Source: Actinomycetota bacterium (GTDB taxonomy: Bacteria; Actinomycetota; Actinomycetes; Actinomycetales; Dermatophilaceae). Taken from it: a DNA stretch of 64,000 nucleotides. The notes below the pieces were generated by a model. The model worked only from the letters and a program-made list of their open reading frames with translations, was not told the DNA's origin and made no database searches. Positions 8,103-15,948 of the stretch are shown one piece after another. Made by a program: the position numbers and the translations under genes. Position 1 is the stretch's first letter; every line of letters starts with the position of its first letter. The stretch covers positions 92,507 to 156,506 of the forward strand of contig JAIUOP010000004.1 in NCBI GenBank assembly GCA_020161815.1, read 5' to 3'.

Positions 8103-9632
8103 ATGCCTGCCCCCGACGACTCCACCCCCTCCCCCACCACCCCCTCACCCACCCCCGATTCGAGGTATAACCGCCCGGATGGCCCGGCGGTTTTACCTCG
8201 AATCGGGGGTGGGGACGAGATCGAGGAGCTGCCGCTGGCGCTGGGGCCCGAGCTCGTCGACGCCCTCCCTCGGCTGGCCGCCGCCCTCACCGGCACGGCA
8301 CCGATCCACCCTGTCGCAGCCAACCAGCCCAGCGCACCCATCCACCCCGTCGCGCCGATCCACCCTGTCGCAGCCAACGAGCCCAGCGCACCCATCCACC
8401 CCGTCGCGCCGATCCAACCTGTCGCTTCCACCCACCCCGTCGCGCCCGCCGCAAGCGTCGACACGACATCCCTCGCGCCCTCCTCCAGTCGAGTGGGCAC
8501 GTCTTGTCGCCTCGAGACCTCCGCACACGACAACGAGTGCCCTCTCGACGGGGGCCAGGAGGCGGAGGGGGCGCGCGCCTCAACCGCGGAGGAGCTGAGC
8601 GCAAGCATCCCCGAGGACCTGGCGGTGGTCATCGGGACGTCGGGGTCGACCGGCGCCCCCAAGCTGGCCCTGCTCTCCGCCCGCGCCCTCGCCACCAGCA
8701 TCGGGGCCACCCACCGCCACCTCGGCGGCCCCGGCCAGTGGCTGCTCGCCATCCCGCCCCACCACATCGCCGGGCTCCAGGTGCTCCTGCGCGGCCTGGT
8801 CGCCGGCACCCGCACCGTCCTCGGCCCGACGCGCTTCGACCCAACCGGCTTCGCCGCAGCCACCCGACTCCTCGACCCCGGTGAGCGGCACTACACCTCG
8901 CTCGTCCCGACCCAGGTCGCCCGGCTGCTCGACCACCCCGACGGACCCGAGGCCCTGCGCGCCTTCGACGCAGTCCTCGTCGGCGGCGCCGCCCTCCCCG
9001 AACACCTGCGCGCACGCGCCGACCGCGAGGGCGTCGTCCTCGTCGCGACCTACGGCATGTCCGAGACCGCGGGTGGGTGCGTCTACGACGGACAACCCCT
9101 CGAGCACACGAGCATCCGCCTCGACGACGAGGGCCGGATCCACCTCGGCGGCGACACCCTCGCCCACGGATACCTCGGCGACCCCACCCGCACCTCCGCC
9201 GTCTTCAGCACCGACGCCGACGGCCGACGTTGGTTCCGCACCGACGACCACGGCGAGTTCCTGCCCGACGCGCGGCTCCACGTCACCGGTCGCCTCGACG
9301 ACCTCATCAACACCGGCGGTCTCAAGGTCGCGCCTCGCCTCGTCGAGGACGCGATCCTCGCCCATGTGCCGCACGCCGCGCTGGCCTGCGTCGTCGGCCT
9401 CCCCGACGAGGAGTGGGGCCAGGTCGTCGCCGCCCTGATCGTCCCCCGCGAGCCCCGCGACCACCGCGACCCCGCCACCACGCTCGAGGTGGGCGACGTG
9501 CGCGCCCAGCTCCGCGGCATACTCCCCGACCACGCCCTGCCCAAGCGCGTGGTGACGGCGCCGGCCATCCCCGAGCGCGGGCCCGGCAAGCCCGACCGGC
9601 GGGCCGTCGCCGATTTGCTCACGCGCGGATAA
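8103..9632 (+). CDS. menE: o-succinylbenzoate-CoA ligase with repeat-invaded N-terminus
   Basis: Adenylate-forming ligase that activates o-succinylbenzoate with CoA. The catalytic part starts near residue 178: VVIGTSGSTGAPK (P-loop), ATYGMSETAGGC (A5), FRTDDHGEF (A7), GRLDDLINTGGLKVAP (A8 hinge) and GPGKPDRRAV with the catalytic Lys. At 509 residues it is much longer than the usual 360-400 of short actinobacterial MenE. The extra length lies in the first 175 residues: palindrome A (residues 18-36), a native-looking segment (LALGPELVDALPRLAAALTG), a 54-bp tandem repeat and palindrome B. All are in frame, so the gene may still work if this region is a loop. Start is ATG 8103, 4 nt after ywiC. 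Confidence 0.93.
   Translation: MPAPDDSTPSPTTPSPTPDSRYNRPDGPAVLPRIGGGDEIEELPLALGPELVDALPRLAAALTGTAPIHPVAANQPSAPIHPVAPIHPVAANEPSAPIHPVAPIQPVASTHPVAPAASVDTTSLAPSSSRVGTSCRLETSAHDNECPLDGGQEAEGARASTAEELSASIPEDLAVVIGTSGSTGAPKLALLSARALATSIGATHRHLGGPGQWLLAIPPHHIAGLQVLLRGLVAGTRTVLGPTRFDPTGFAAATRLLDPGERHYTSLVPTQVARLLDHPDGPEALRAFDAVLVGGAALPEHLRARADREGVVLVATYGMSETAGGCVYDGQPLEHTSIRLDDEGRIHLGGDTLAHGYLGDPTRTSAVFSTDADGRRWFRTDDHGEFLPDARLHVTGRLDDLINTGGLKVAPRLVEDAILAHVPHAALACVVGLPDEEWGQVVAALIVPREPRDHRDPATTLEVGDVRAQLRGILPDHALPKRVVTAPAIPERGPGKPDRRAVADLLTRG
8148..8213. repeat. imperfect palindrome, type A, copy 1 (inside menE)
   Basis: Arms 8148-8175 and 8186-8213 (28 nt each, one mismatch) around a 10-nt loop. 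Core of the left arm is GATTCGAGGTATAACCGCC; the right arm has GGCGGTTTTACCTCGAATC. It is read in menE as DSRYNRP...LPRIGG. The same core occurs in tilS (54046-54102). Confidence 0.9.
8298..8446. repeat. 54-bp tandem repeat in menE (about 2.7 copies)
   Basis: Units start at 8298, 8352 and 8406 (exact 54-bp spacing, the third partial and diverged). The first two differ at only a few bases. Each unit is 18 codons (APIHPVAANQPSAPIHPV) and itself contains two near-copies of a 17-nt segment (CCGATCCACCCTGTCGC / CCCATCCACCCCGTCGC). Being a multiple of 3, copy-number change would keep menE in frame. Confidence 0.92.
8488..8549. repeat. imperfect palindrome, type B, copy 1 (inside menE)
   Basis: Arms 8488-8509 and 8528-8549 (22 nt, four mismatches) around an 18-nt loop. 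The left arm begins GTCGAGTGGGCACGTCTTGT and runs on into CGCCTCGAG. The intergenic copy at 27048-27107 shares TCGAGTGGGC, TTGTCGCCTCG and the closing GTGCCC(A/T)CTCGA. It is read in menE as residues about 129-149. Confidence 0.85.
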
Positions 9633-9639
9633 TGGAGGT

Positions 9640-9888
9640 GTGCTCCGCGTCCTGCCCTTCGTCCTCGGGCTCGCGCTGTCGATCTACGCCGTGATCGACT
9701 GCGTGCGCACCGAGGAGTCGCTGGTGCGTGGGCTGCCCAAGCTCGTCTGGGTGTTCGTGATCCTGCTCTTCCCGTTCGCGGGCTCGGTCGCCTGGCTCGT
9801 CGCCGGCCGTCCGCCACGGGCACGGCCGATCACCCCGCCCCGGCCGCGCGGACCCGACGACGACCCGGACTTCCTCCGGCGGCTCTGA
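9640..9888 (+). CDS. small membrane protein, PLDc_N (phospholipase D N-terminal-like) domain
   Basis: An 82-residue protein with two membrane segments: VLPFVLGLALSIYAVIDCV and LVWVFVILLFPFAGSVAWLVA, linked by a short loop (RTEESLVRGLPK), the normal PLDc_N arrangement, then a Pro/Arg tail. The GTG at 9640 follows a GGAGG site, 7 nt after the menE stop. It lies between menE and menA in the same direction. No catalytic residues; function unknown. Confidence 0.82.
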   Translation: MLRVLPFVLGLALSIYAVIDCVRTEESLVRGLPKLVWVFVILLFPFAGSVAWLVAGRPPRARPITPPRPRGPDDDPDFLRRL

Positions 9889-9930
9889 CCGCCTCCCTCC
9901 CCATCGATTGCATCGAGAGTTCACGACACC

Positions 9931-10815
9931 ATGGCCACACTGAACCAGTGGGTTGCCGGCGCGCGCCCACGCACCCTCCCGGCTGCCGTCGCGCCGGTCC
10001 TCGTCGGCACCGCTGCCGCCGGCGTCGGCGGCCGGCACGTCATCGGGTATGCCGTCCTCGCCCTGGCCATCGCGCTCGCCCTGCAGGTCGGCGTCAACTA
10101 CGCCAACGACTACTCCGACGGGGTCCGCGGCACCGACGCCGAGCGGGTCGGCCCGGTGCGGCTCGTCGGACAGGGTCTGGCCCAGCCGGCCAACGTCAAG
10201 CTCGCGGCGTTCGCCGCCTTCGGGTTCGCGGCCCTGGCCGGGTTGGCGCTCGTCGGCCTCTCCGGTGCCTGGTGGCTTCTCCCGATCGGCGTGCTGTGCG
10301 TCATCGCGGCGTGGAAGTACACCGGCGGCGACTCCCCCTATGGCTACCGCGGGCTCGGCGAGGTCTTCGTCTTCGTCTTCTTCGGCCTCGTCGCGACCCT
10401 GGGCACGCAGTACAGCCAGCTGCTCTCGCTGACCTGGTTCGGCCTGCTCGGCGCGGTCGGGGTGGGTGCGATCGCCTCGGCGATCCTCGTCGCGAACAAC
10501 CTGCGCGACATCCCCACCGACGAGGTCGCCGGCAAGCGCACGCTGGCGGTCCGCCTCGGCGACGCCGGCACGCGCCGGCTGTGGCTAGGCCTGATCGTGG
10601 TGTCGGTCCTGTGCTGCGTGGCGATGGTCGCCTTCGCGCCGTGGGCCCTGGCCGGGCTGCTCGCCCTGCCGCTCGCGTGGCCGGCGGCGCGCGCGATCAC
10701 CGGCGGGGCCACCGGGCGTGACCTCGTGCCCGCCCTGGGCGCGACCGGCCTCTACGAGATCGGGTATGCCGTCCTCATCACCGTGGGCGTGATCGTCGGC
10801 TCCCTGGTGGGCTGA
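9931..10815 (+). CDS. menA: 1,4-dihydroxy-2-naphthoate polyprenyltransferase
   Basis: UbiA-family membrane prenyltransferase that attaches the isoprenoid tail to dihydroxynaphthoate. It has 294 residues and eight or nine membrane segments. The first Asp-rich motif is NYANDYSDGVRGTD (about residues 54-67) and the second is NNLRDIPTDEVAGKRTLAVRLGD (about 190-212), both needed for Mg-diphosphate binding. N-terminal WVAGARPRTLPAAVAPV is typical of MenA. Start ATG 9931. The gene ends just before a hairpin (10821-10879) and closes the menaquinone cluster. Confidence 0.95.
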   Translation: MATLNQWVAGARPRTLPAAVAPVLVGTAAAGVGGRHVIGYAVLALAIALALQVGVNYANDYSDGVRGTDAERVGPVRLVGQGLAQPANVKLAAFAAFGFAALAGLALVGLSGAWWLLPIGVLCVIAAWKYTGGDSPYGYRGLGEVFVFVFFGLVATLGTQYSQLLSLTWFGLLGAVGVGAIASAILVANNLRDIPTDEVAGKRTLAVRLGDAGTRRLWLGLIVVSVLCCVAMVAFAPWALAGLLALPLAWPAARAITGGATGRDLVPALGATGLYEIGYAVLITVGVIVGSLVG

Positions 10816-10820
10816 GCGAT

Positions 10821-10879
10821 TCGAGGGGTCACGAAACGCCCGGGATCCTCGGTTTCCCGGGCGTTTCGTGACTCCTCGA
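10821..10879. terminator. hairpin between menA and DUF4229 gene; also palindrome type C, copy 1
   Basis: Arms 10821-10844 and 10856-10879 (24 nt, one mismatch), 11-nt loop. The left arm is TCGAGGGGTCACGAAACGCC plus CGGG. It lies 5 nt after the menA stop between converging genes, so it probably ends transcription from both sides, though no T-tract follows. The outer TCGAG(A/G)GGTCAC is shared with 27142-27201. Confidence 0.75.
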
Positions 10880-10946
10880 CCGGCCCTCGACCGGGCCTCG
10901 ACAGGGCCCCGGCCACTCGGCGGCGAGCCACCGCGCACGAGGCGGC

Positions 10947-11225
10947 TCAGCGGTAGGTCGGGTGCCCCTCGTCCTCGGCGTCCTCGGCCGCCTCGTCCCC
11001 ATGCAGGTGCTGCTTGCGCTCGGCCCGCTCCTGCAGCTTGTCGGCGATCTGCCGGCTGTAGTCCTCACGGAATCGCCGCAGCGCGAAGTACGAGATCACC
11101 ATCGAGGCGATCGCCGCCACGAGCACCAGCGGGATGAGGTTCTCCTGGCCCCGCAGGCCGGCCAGCCAGCCGACGAGCAGGCAGCCGAAGAAGACGAGGG
11201 TGCGGAGCAGGGTGTAGCGGAGCAT
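10947..11225 (-). CDS. DUF4229 family membrane protein
   Basis: A 92-residue protein with two membrane helices (LLRTLVFFGCLLVGWLAGL and LIPLVLVAAIASMVISYFAL) and a charged C-terminal tail (RRFREDYSRQIADKLQERA, then an acidic stretch). This matches the actinobacterial DUF4229 pattern. ATG at 11225 is 6 nt from the ccsB stop, making it the last gene of the cytochrome c maturation operon. Function unknown. Confidence 0.85.
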   Translation of the reverse strand: MLRYTLLRTLVFFGCLLVGWLAGLRGQENLIPLVLVAAIASMVISYFALRRFREDYSRQIADKLQERAERKQHLHGDEAAEDAEDEGHPTYR

Positions 11226-11231
11226 GGCTGA

Positions 11232-12248
11232 TCAGAGTCCTGAGTACGAGTGCTGGCCGACGAAGAAGACGTTGACGATGCCGTAGTTGACGATGATGCA
11301 GGCGAAGCCGGCGAGCGCGATCATGGCCGCGTTCTGCCGGCGCCAGCCGCTCGTCACCCGCGCGTGGAGGTAGGCGGCGTAGACGACCCAGATGACGAAG
11401 GACCAGACCTCCTTGGGGTCCCAGTTCCAGTAGCTCCCCCACGCCTGCCGCGCCCAGATCGCGCCCGCGATGACGGTGAAGGTCCACAGCGGGAAGGCGA
11501 TGACGTGCAGGCCGTAGGCGAGCTTCTCGAGCTGACGCGCCGCGGGCAGGCGGTTCATGAAGGACCGCGTCGTGCCGCCCTCGACCCGGTCCTGCCAGAG
11601 GTAGAGCCCGTTGATCGCCGCGCCGATGCCGAAGAGGGCCATCGCGATCGTCGCGATCGTGACGTGGATGACGAGCCAGTAGCTCTTGAGCGAGGGCATC
11701 AGCTCGGCGGCGTCGACGTACCAGACGGTGACGGCCATGCCGAGGGTGATGAGCACCGGCCCGGTGATGAAGACGCCGAGCCAGCGCAGGTCCCGCCGCA
11801 GCGACCACCCGGTGTAGGCGAGCATGACGAACATCGCCCCGGTGATGGCGAACTCGAACATGTTGCCCAGCGGCATGCGGTGGACCTCGAGCCCGCGCAG
11901 CACGACCGCGGCGGTGAGGAGCAGCGTGCCCAGGATCGACAGCGCACCGGCGATACCAGCGGCCTTGCGGGCGCGCAGCGGCTCCTCGTCGTGGGCCTCG
12001 GTGGAGGCGTCGCCGACCTCGTATGCCGGGTGCTCGCCTCCCGCCGTCGGCCCACCACCCACGGGGGCGAGCTCGCGCTGGCGCTCGGCCGCGTGGGCCG
12101 CCTGGGCGGCCTTGAGGTCCTTGGCCTCGGAACGGGCCGGCAGCAACCAGGCGAGGTGGGCGGCATACGCCAGCATGGCGAGGGTGAGCACACCCATGGC
12201 GCTGTAGAGGCTGGCCATCGACAGCTGGGCGAGTGCGAGGTCACTCAT
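11232..12248 (-). CDS. ccsB: cytochrome c biogenesis protein CcsB (ResC), System II
   Basis: Heme handling and ligation protein that works with ResB to attach heme to apocytochrome c outside the membrane. It has 338 residues and about eight membrane segments. The WWD heme-handling motif is clear: WGSYWNWDPKEVWSFVIW (about residues 262-279). Conserved His residues flank it (LHVIAFPLW and YLHARVTSGW). ATG 12248 overlaps the resB stop (ATGAGTGA), implying coupled translation. A poorly conserved Ala/Glu-rich cytoplasmic loop lies at about 45-90. Confidence 0.93.
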   Translation of the reverse strand: MSDLALAQLSMASLYSAMGVLTLAMLAYAAHLAWLLPARSEAKDLKAAQAAHAAERQRELAPVGGGPTAGGEHPAYEVGDASTEAHDEEPLRARKAAGIAGALSILGTLLLTAAVVLRGLEVHRMPLGNMFEFAITGAMFVMLAYTGWSLRRDLRWLGVFITGPVLITLGMAVTVWYVDAAELMPSLKSYWLVIHVTIATIAMALFGIGAAINGLYLWQDRVEGGTTRSFMNRLPAARQLEKLAYGLHVIAFPLWTFTVIAGAIWARQAWGSYWNWDPKEVWSFVIWVVYAAYLHARVTSGWRRQNAAMIALAGFACIIVNYGIVNVFFVGQHSYSGL

Positions 12249-13848
12249 CGGTGGTCCTTCGATCCTTCGGTCGTGCGGCGCTCGGGCCGGTGGAGGTCCG
12301 GGGGTGGACCCGCTCGGCGAGGTCGGTGAGGACCTCGCCCATGCCTTCGTCGTCGTCCTTGGCCAGGCCGCCGACACGCACCAGCGTACGTGGGGAACCG
12401 TCCGGGCCGGGCTGCGCCTCGGACACCCGCACGAAGACCCGGCGACGGCGGACGGTGAGCATGGCGATGAGGCCGGCGAGCGCGAGCAGGGCGGCGGCGA
12501 GGGTCAACGACTTGCCCGGGTCGGTCCGGATCGACAGGCCGGCCCACCGGTCGACGCCGTCGAAGGTGATCGAGCCGCGCCCACCCGGCAGCTCCATCGT
12601 CTGGCCCTTCTTGATCCACAGCCGCAGCGGGTCGCTCGTCCCCTCCTGGGTGAGCTGGGTGAGGTGGCTGGTGTCGAGGGAGTAGACCGACTGGGGCGCG
12701 CCGTCCGGGAAGAGCTCCCCCTCGAAGACGGTCAGGGCGAGGTAGGGGTCGAGCGGCTGCGGGAAGATCGAGGTCGGCCCGTGAGAGGTGATCGTGCCGG
12801 TGGGGAGGAAGAGCCCGGCGAAGCCCAGGTCCTTCGGCGTCGCCCCGGGGACCTTGACCGCGCCGACCGACTTGTAGTTGTTGTCCTGCGCGAGGAAGGG
12901 GGTCGCGTCGGAGTAGATGACGGTCCCGGTCGCGTCCCGGACGGTGATGTGCGGAGCGTAGCCGTTGCCGAGGAGGAAGACCGTGCCGTCCGTCGTCTCG
13001 AGCGGGTGGTTGACCTTGATCGTCTCCAACGTCGCCGCACCCCCGGGATCCCTGGCGTAGTCGACGTGCGCGGTGAAGTCGCGCGGCATGCCCAGCTGGC
13101 CCTTGACCGCCGGGTCGTCCTCGAAGACGGCGTCCAACCGCGTCAGGGTCACGGTCCACGGGGTGAGGTCGTTGACGTCGACGCTGGGGCCCGGCGCGAA
13201 GGTGTCGTAGCGGGAGATGGTGTTGGCGAAGGTCTTGCCCTCGGGCAGGATCACGTCGCCCTTCCAGCCGAAGACATGGCCCCAGCCGACGCCCACGATG
13301 ATGCCGATGAGGGCGAGGTGGAAGAGCAGGTTGCCGGTCTCCTTGAGGTAGCCCTTCTCCGCGGAGACACTCGACTCGTCGTGGCTGTCGACGCGGAACC
13401 GGCTGCGGCGCAACGCTGCCCGCCACTGCTCGAGCACCTGGTCCGGGCTGCCGTCGACGGTCACGACGTGGGCCGCGCCGAGGCGGTCCGGGTGCTTGGG
13501 CGCGCGGGGGGGCCGGGTCCGCAGGGCCTTCCAGTGCACCTTCGCCCGCGGCAGGACGCACCCGACGAGGGAGACGAAGAGCAGGAGGTAGATCGCGGCG
13601 AACCACGGTGAGGCGTACACCTCGAAGAAGCCGAGCCGGTCCAGGACCTTGCCCGCGGTCGGGTGGTCGGCGATCCACTGCGCGGTGCGGGTGGCGTTGA
13701 TCGAGCGCTGCGGGAAGGTCGACCCGGGCACGGCCGCGATCGCGAGCAGGAGCAGCAGCAGCAGCGCCGTCCGCATGCTCGTGAGCTGGCGCCACATCCA
13801 CCGGAGCCACCCGAGGAGCCCGAGCTGCGGCTGGGTCACCTCGCTCAC
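12241..13848 (-). CDS. resB: cytochrome c biogenesis protein ResB, System II
   Basis: A 535-residue membrane protein; partner of CcsB in the System II heme lyase. N-terminal helices (ALLLLLLLAIAAVPGSTFPQ and WFAAIYLLLFVSLVGCVLP), a third near residue 185 (LLFHLALIGIIVGVGWGH), a large extracytoplasmic domain and a fourth helix near 470 (LTLAAALLALAGLIAMLTV): the normal ResB layout. FPQRSINATRTAQWI near residue 45 is a typical actinobacterial ResB segment. Start is GTG 13848, overlapping the ccdA stop by GTGA. Confidence 0.92.
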   Translation of the reverse strand: MSEVTQPQLGLLGWLRWMWRQLTSMRTALLLLLLLAIAAVPGSTFPQRSINATRTAQWIADHPTAGKVLDRLGFFEVYASPWFAAIYLLLFVSLVGCVLPRAKVHWKALRTRPPRAPKHPDRLGAAHVVTVDGSPDQVLEQWRAALRRSRFRVDSHDESSVSAEKGYLKETGNLLFHLALIGIIVGVGWGHVFGWKGDVILPEGKTFANTISRYDTFAPGPSVDVNDLTPWTVTLTRLDAVFEDDPAVKGQLGMPRDFTAHVDYARDPGGAATLETIKVNHPLETTDGTVFLLGNGYAPHITVRDATGTVIYSDATPFLAQDNNYKSVGAVKVPGATPKDLGFAGLFLPTGTITSHGPTSIFPQPLDPYLALTVFEGELFPDGAPQSVYSLDTSHLTQLTQEGTSDPLRLWIKKGQTMELPGGRGSITFDGVDRWAGLSIRTDPGKSLTLAAALLALAGLIAMLTVRRRRVFVRVSEAQPGPDGSPRTLVRVGGLAKDDDEGMGEVLTDLAERVHPRTSTGPSAARPKDRRTTDE

Positions 13849-14630
13849 AGCGGCACCTCGAATCCGTTGACCAGGTTGACCATGAGCCAGTTGTTGAGGA
13901 CCTTCCACACCCCGGTCAGCAGCAGCAACCCGATGACGATGAGCAGCCCTCCGCCGAAGGCCTGGATCGTGCGCCGGTGCCGCGCCAGCCAGCGCTGGAC
14001 CGGCCCGAACCGCTCCGCCGCGGCCGCCGCGAGCACGAAGGGCAGGCCCAGGCCGAGGCAGTATGCCGCGGTCAGGGCCAGTCCGCGGCCGGCGGAGCCG
14101 CTCGCGGACCCCCCGTCGGTCGCCGTCGCCATGATGAGGACGGTGCCGAGCGTCGGACCGATGCAGGGGGCCCAGCCCAGCGCGAAGACCCCGCCGAGGA
14201 GCGGTGCCCCGAGGAGCCCGGCCCGGGGGCGCCAGTGCAGGCGGGCCTCGCGCTGCGCTCCGAGGCGGCGGCCCGCACCGAGGAAGACCAGGCCCATGAG
14301 GATGACGAGGATCCCGCCGATGCGCATGAGCAGGTCGCGCTCGTCGACCAGGACGCGCCCGATCGAGGTGACGAAGAGCGCCCCGAGGATGAAGACGAGG
14401 GAGAAGCCGAGGACGAAGAGGAGGGCGCCGAGGACCAGCCGGGGCCTGGAGCGTTCGGCCAGGGGTTCTCCCGAGAGGCCGGTGACGTAGCCGAGGTAGC
14501 CGGGCACGAGCGGCAGCACGCAGGGGCTGGCGAAGGAGACCAGTCCGGCGAGGGCGGCGAGCCCGAGCGCCAGTGGCAGGGCACCGGTGAGCACGGACTC
14601 CTCGGTGCCGAGGACGAGGACTGCGCTCAC
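13845..14630 (-). CDS. ccdA: CcdA-type thiol-disulfide membrane transporter
   Basis: Carries reducing power across the membrane to the extracytoplasmic thioredoxin that keeps apocytochrome c haem-site cysteines reduced. It has 261 residues and six membrane segments. The two redox Cys lie in FASPCVLPLVPGYLGYVTG (about residue 35) and LGWAPCIGPTLGTVL (about 150), the symmetrical CcdA/DsbD signature. GTG at 14630 overlaps the stop of the thioredoxin gene (GTGA). Confidence 0.94.
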   Translation of the reverse strand: MSAVLVLGTEESVLTGALPLALGLAALAGLVSFASPCVLPLVPGYLGYVTGLSGEPLAERSRPRLVLGALLFVLGFSLVFILGALFVTSIGRVLVDERDLLMRIGGILVILMGLVFLGAGRRLGAQREARLHWRPRAGLLGAPLLGGVFALGWAPCIGPTLGTVLIMATATDGGSASGSAGRGLALTAAYCLGLGLPFVLAAAAAERFGPVQRWLARHRRTIQAFGGGLLIVIGLLLLTGVWKVLNNWLMVNLVNGFEVPL

Positions 14631-15238
14631 GTCTGCGCCAGGACGTCGTCGATGAGCCCGGTCAATGTCGCCTCGGTCGTGGCCCCGGCGACCCGGGCGG
14701 CGATCCGTCCCTGCTGGTCCAGGACGAGGGTGGTCGGCACCGACGGGGCCTTGCCCTGGAGCTTGAGGATGAGCACACCGGACTCGTCGACCAGGCTCGG
14801 GAAGGTGACACCGGCCTTGGTCGCGAAGGCCTGGGCCGACGCCGTGTTGTCGCGGAAGTTGATCCCGACGAACTGCACCGGCTGCCCCGCCTGCTGCGCG
14901 GCCTTCCAGACCGCCTCCAGGTGGGGCGCCTCGGCGATGCAGGGCGCGCACCACGAGGCCCACACGTTGACGACGGTCACGGTCTTGCCGTCCGTCGGTG
15001 AGCTCCAGGTCCCGCCATCGATCGTCGGCCCGTCGAGGGCGATCGGCGCCTTCCGCTTCTCGCTCGGGATCGTCTCGATCGAGCCGTCCCCGGAGACATA
15101 GCCCTTCTGGTCACCGGACTTCGCCTGCTCGGCGATCGAGTTGGCGTCGGCACTGCACCCGGCCACCGCCCCGGTGAGGGCGAGAGCGGCGGCCGCGCAC
15201 ACGGCATACCGGAGGAAGGGACGACGACGGGAACGCAC
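14627..15238 (-). CDS. TlpA/ResA-like thioredoxin lipoprotein
   Basis: A 203-residue exported thioredoxin. N-terminal basic residues, a hydrophobic stretch and the lipobox LTGAVAGC (Cys about 28) mark it as a lipoprotein. The thioredoxin active site is VWASWCAPCIAEAPHLE (WCxxC, about residue 97-100), with the cis-Pro in APSVPTTLVLD. As first gene of the ccd-res block it most likely reduces apocytochrome c, fed by CcdA. GTG at 15238 lies 2 nt after the preceding stop. Confidence 0.9.
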   Translation of the reverse strand: MRSRRRPFLRYAVCAAAALALTGAVAGCSADANSIAEQAKSGDQKGYVSGDGSIETIPSEKRKAPIALDGPTIDGGTWSSPTDGKTVTVVNVWASWCAPCIAEAPHLEAVWKAAQQAGQPVQFVGINFRDNTASAQAFATKAGVTFPSLVDESGVLILKLQGKAPSVPTTLVLDQQGRIAARVAGATTEATLTGLIDDVLAQT

Positions 15239-15240
15239 GA

Positions 15241-15894
15241 TCAGGCACCGGCCCCCGGCTGGGCCTGCGGGAGGAGGGAGGCGGCCGGCTCGCTGTAGCT
15301 CACCGAGAGCAGGTCGTCGCCCACCCAGGTGAGCGAGGTGAGGCTGGCGAGGGTGCACTCGCGCTTGCGCGGGTCGTGGAGGAAGCGGCGGCCTTCGTAG
15401 GCGCAGCGGACGGTCCAGATCGGCGCCTGGTGGGAGACGATGACCGCCTCGTGGCCGCGGGCGAGGTCCCGGGCGTCGTCGATGGCGGCCTTCATCCGGG
15501 CGGCGAGCTCGACATAGGGCTCGCCCCAGCTGGGGCGGAACGGGTTCCACGCCTTGACGAGGAGATTGGGGTGCTTGAGCAGTCCCTTGCCGCCGGCGAC
15601 GGGCAGGCCCTCGAAGACGTTCGCGGCCTCGATGGCGCGCTCGTCGAGGGACACCGGGAGGCGGTGCATCTCGGCGACCGGCGCGGCCGTCTCGCGGGCC
15701 CGCTCGAGCGGGCTGGAGATGACGTGCGTGACGTCGTGGTCGGCCAGGTGCGTGGCGGCGAGGAGCGCCATCTGCCGGCCGAGGGCCGAGAGGTGGTAGT
15801 TCGGGAGCCGGCCGTAGAGGATCCGGTCGGGGTTGTGGACCTCGCCGTGGCGCAGCAGGTGCACGACCGTGCGCGGGGCGTTGGGGTCACTCAT
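15241..15894 (-). CDS. histidine phosphatase (phosphoglycerate mutase-like) family protein
   Basis: A 217-residue enzyme of the histidine phosphatase clade 1. Catalytic motif LLRHGEVHNPDR near residue 13-24 (RHG), a second Arg in SSPLERARETAAP, and the second His in AVIVSHQAPIW near 155. Substrate unknown. Start ATG 15894 is chosen; an in-frame ATG at 15903 is an alternative. It sits between hemL and the thioredoxin gene with very short gaps, so it likely belongs to the same transcript. Confidence 0.85.
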   Translation of the reverse strand: MSDPNAPRTVVHLLRHGEVHNPDRILYGRLPNYHLSALGRQMALLAATHLADHDVTHVISSPLERARETAAPVAEMHRLPVSLDERAIEAANVFEGLPVAGGKGLLKHPNLLVKAWNPFRPSWGEPYVELAARMKAAIDDARDLARGHEAVIVSHQAPIWTVRCAYEGRRFLHDPRKRECTLASLTSLTWVGDDLLSVSYSEPAASLLPQAQPGAGA

Positions 15895-15948
15895 GCCCGG
15901 CATTGTCGCAAAGGAGTCTGGGTGCGAGGCCAAGGGTCCCCGGGGGTG

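Noticed and set aside
8298..8446. CRISPR-like array
   Set aside because: Units are directly adjoining with no unique spacers, inside a coding frame; no cas genes.
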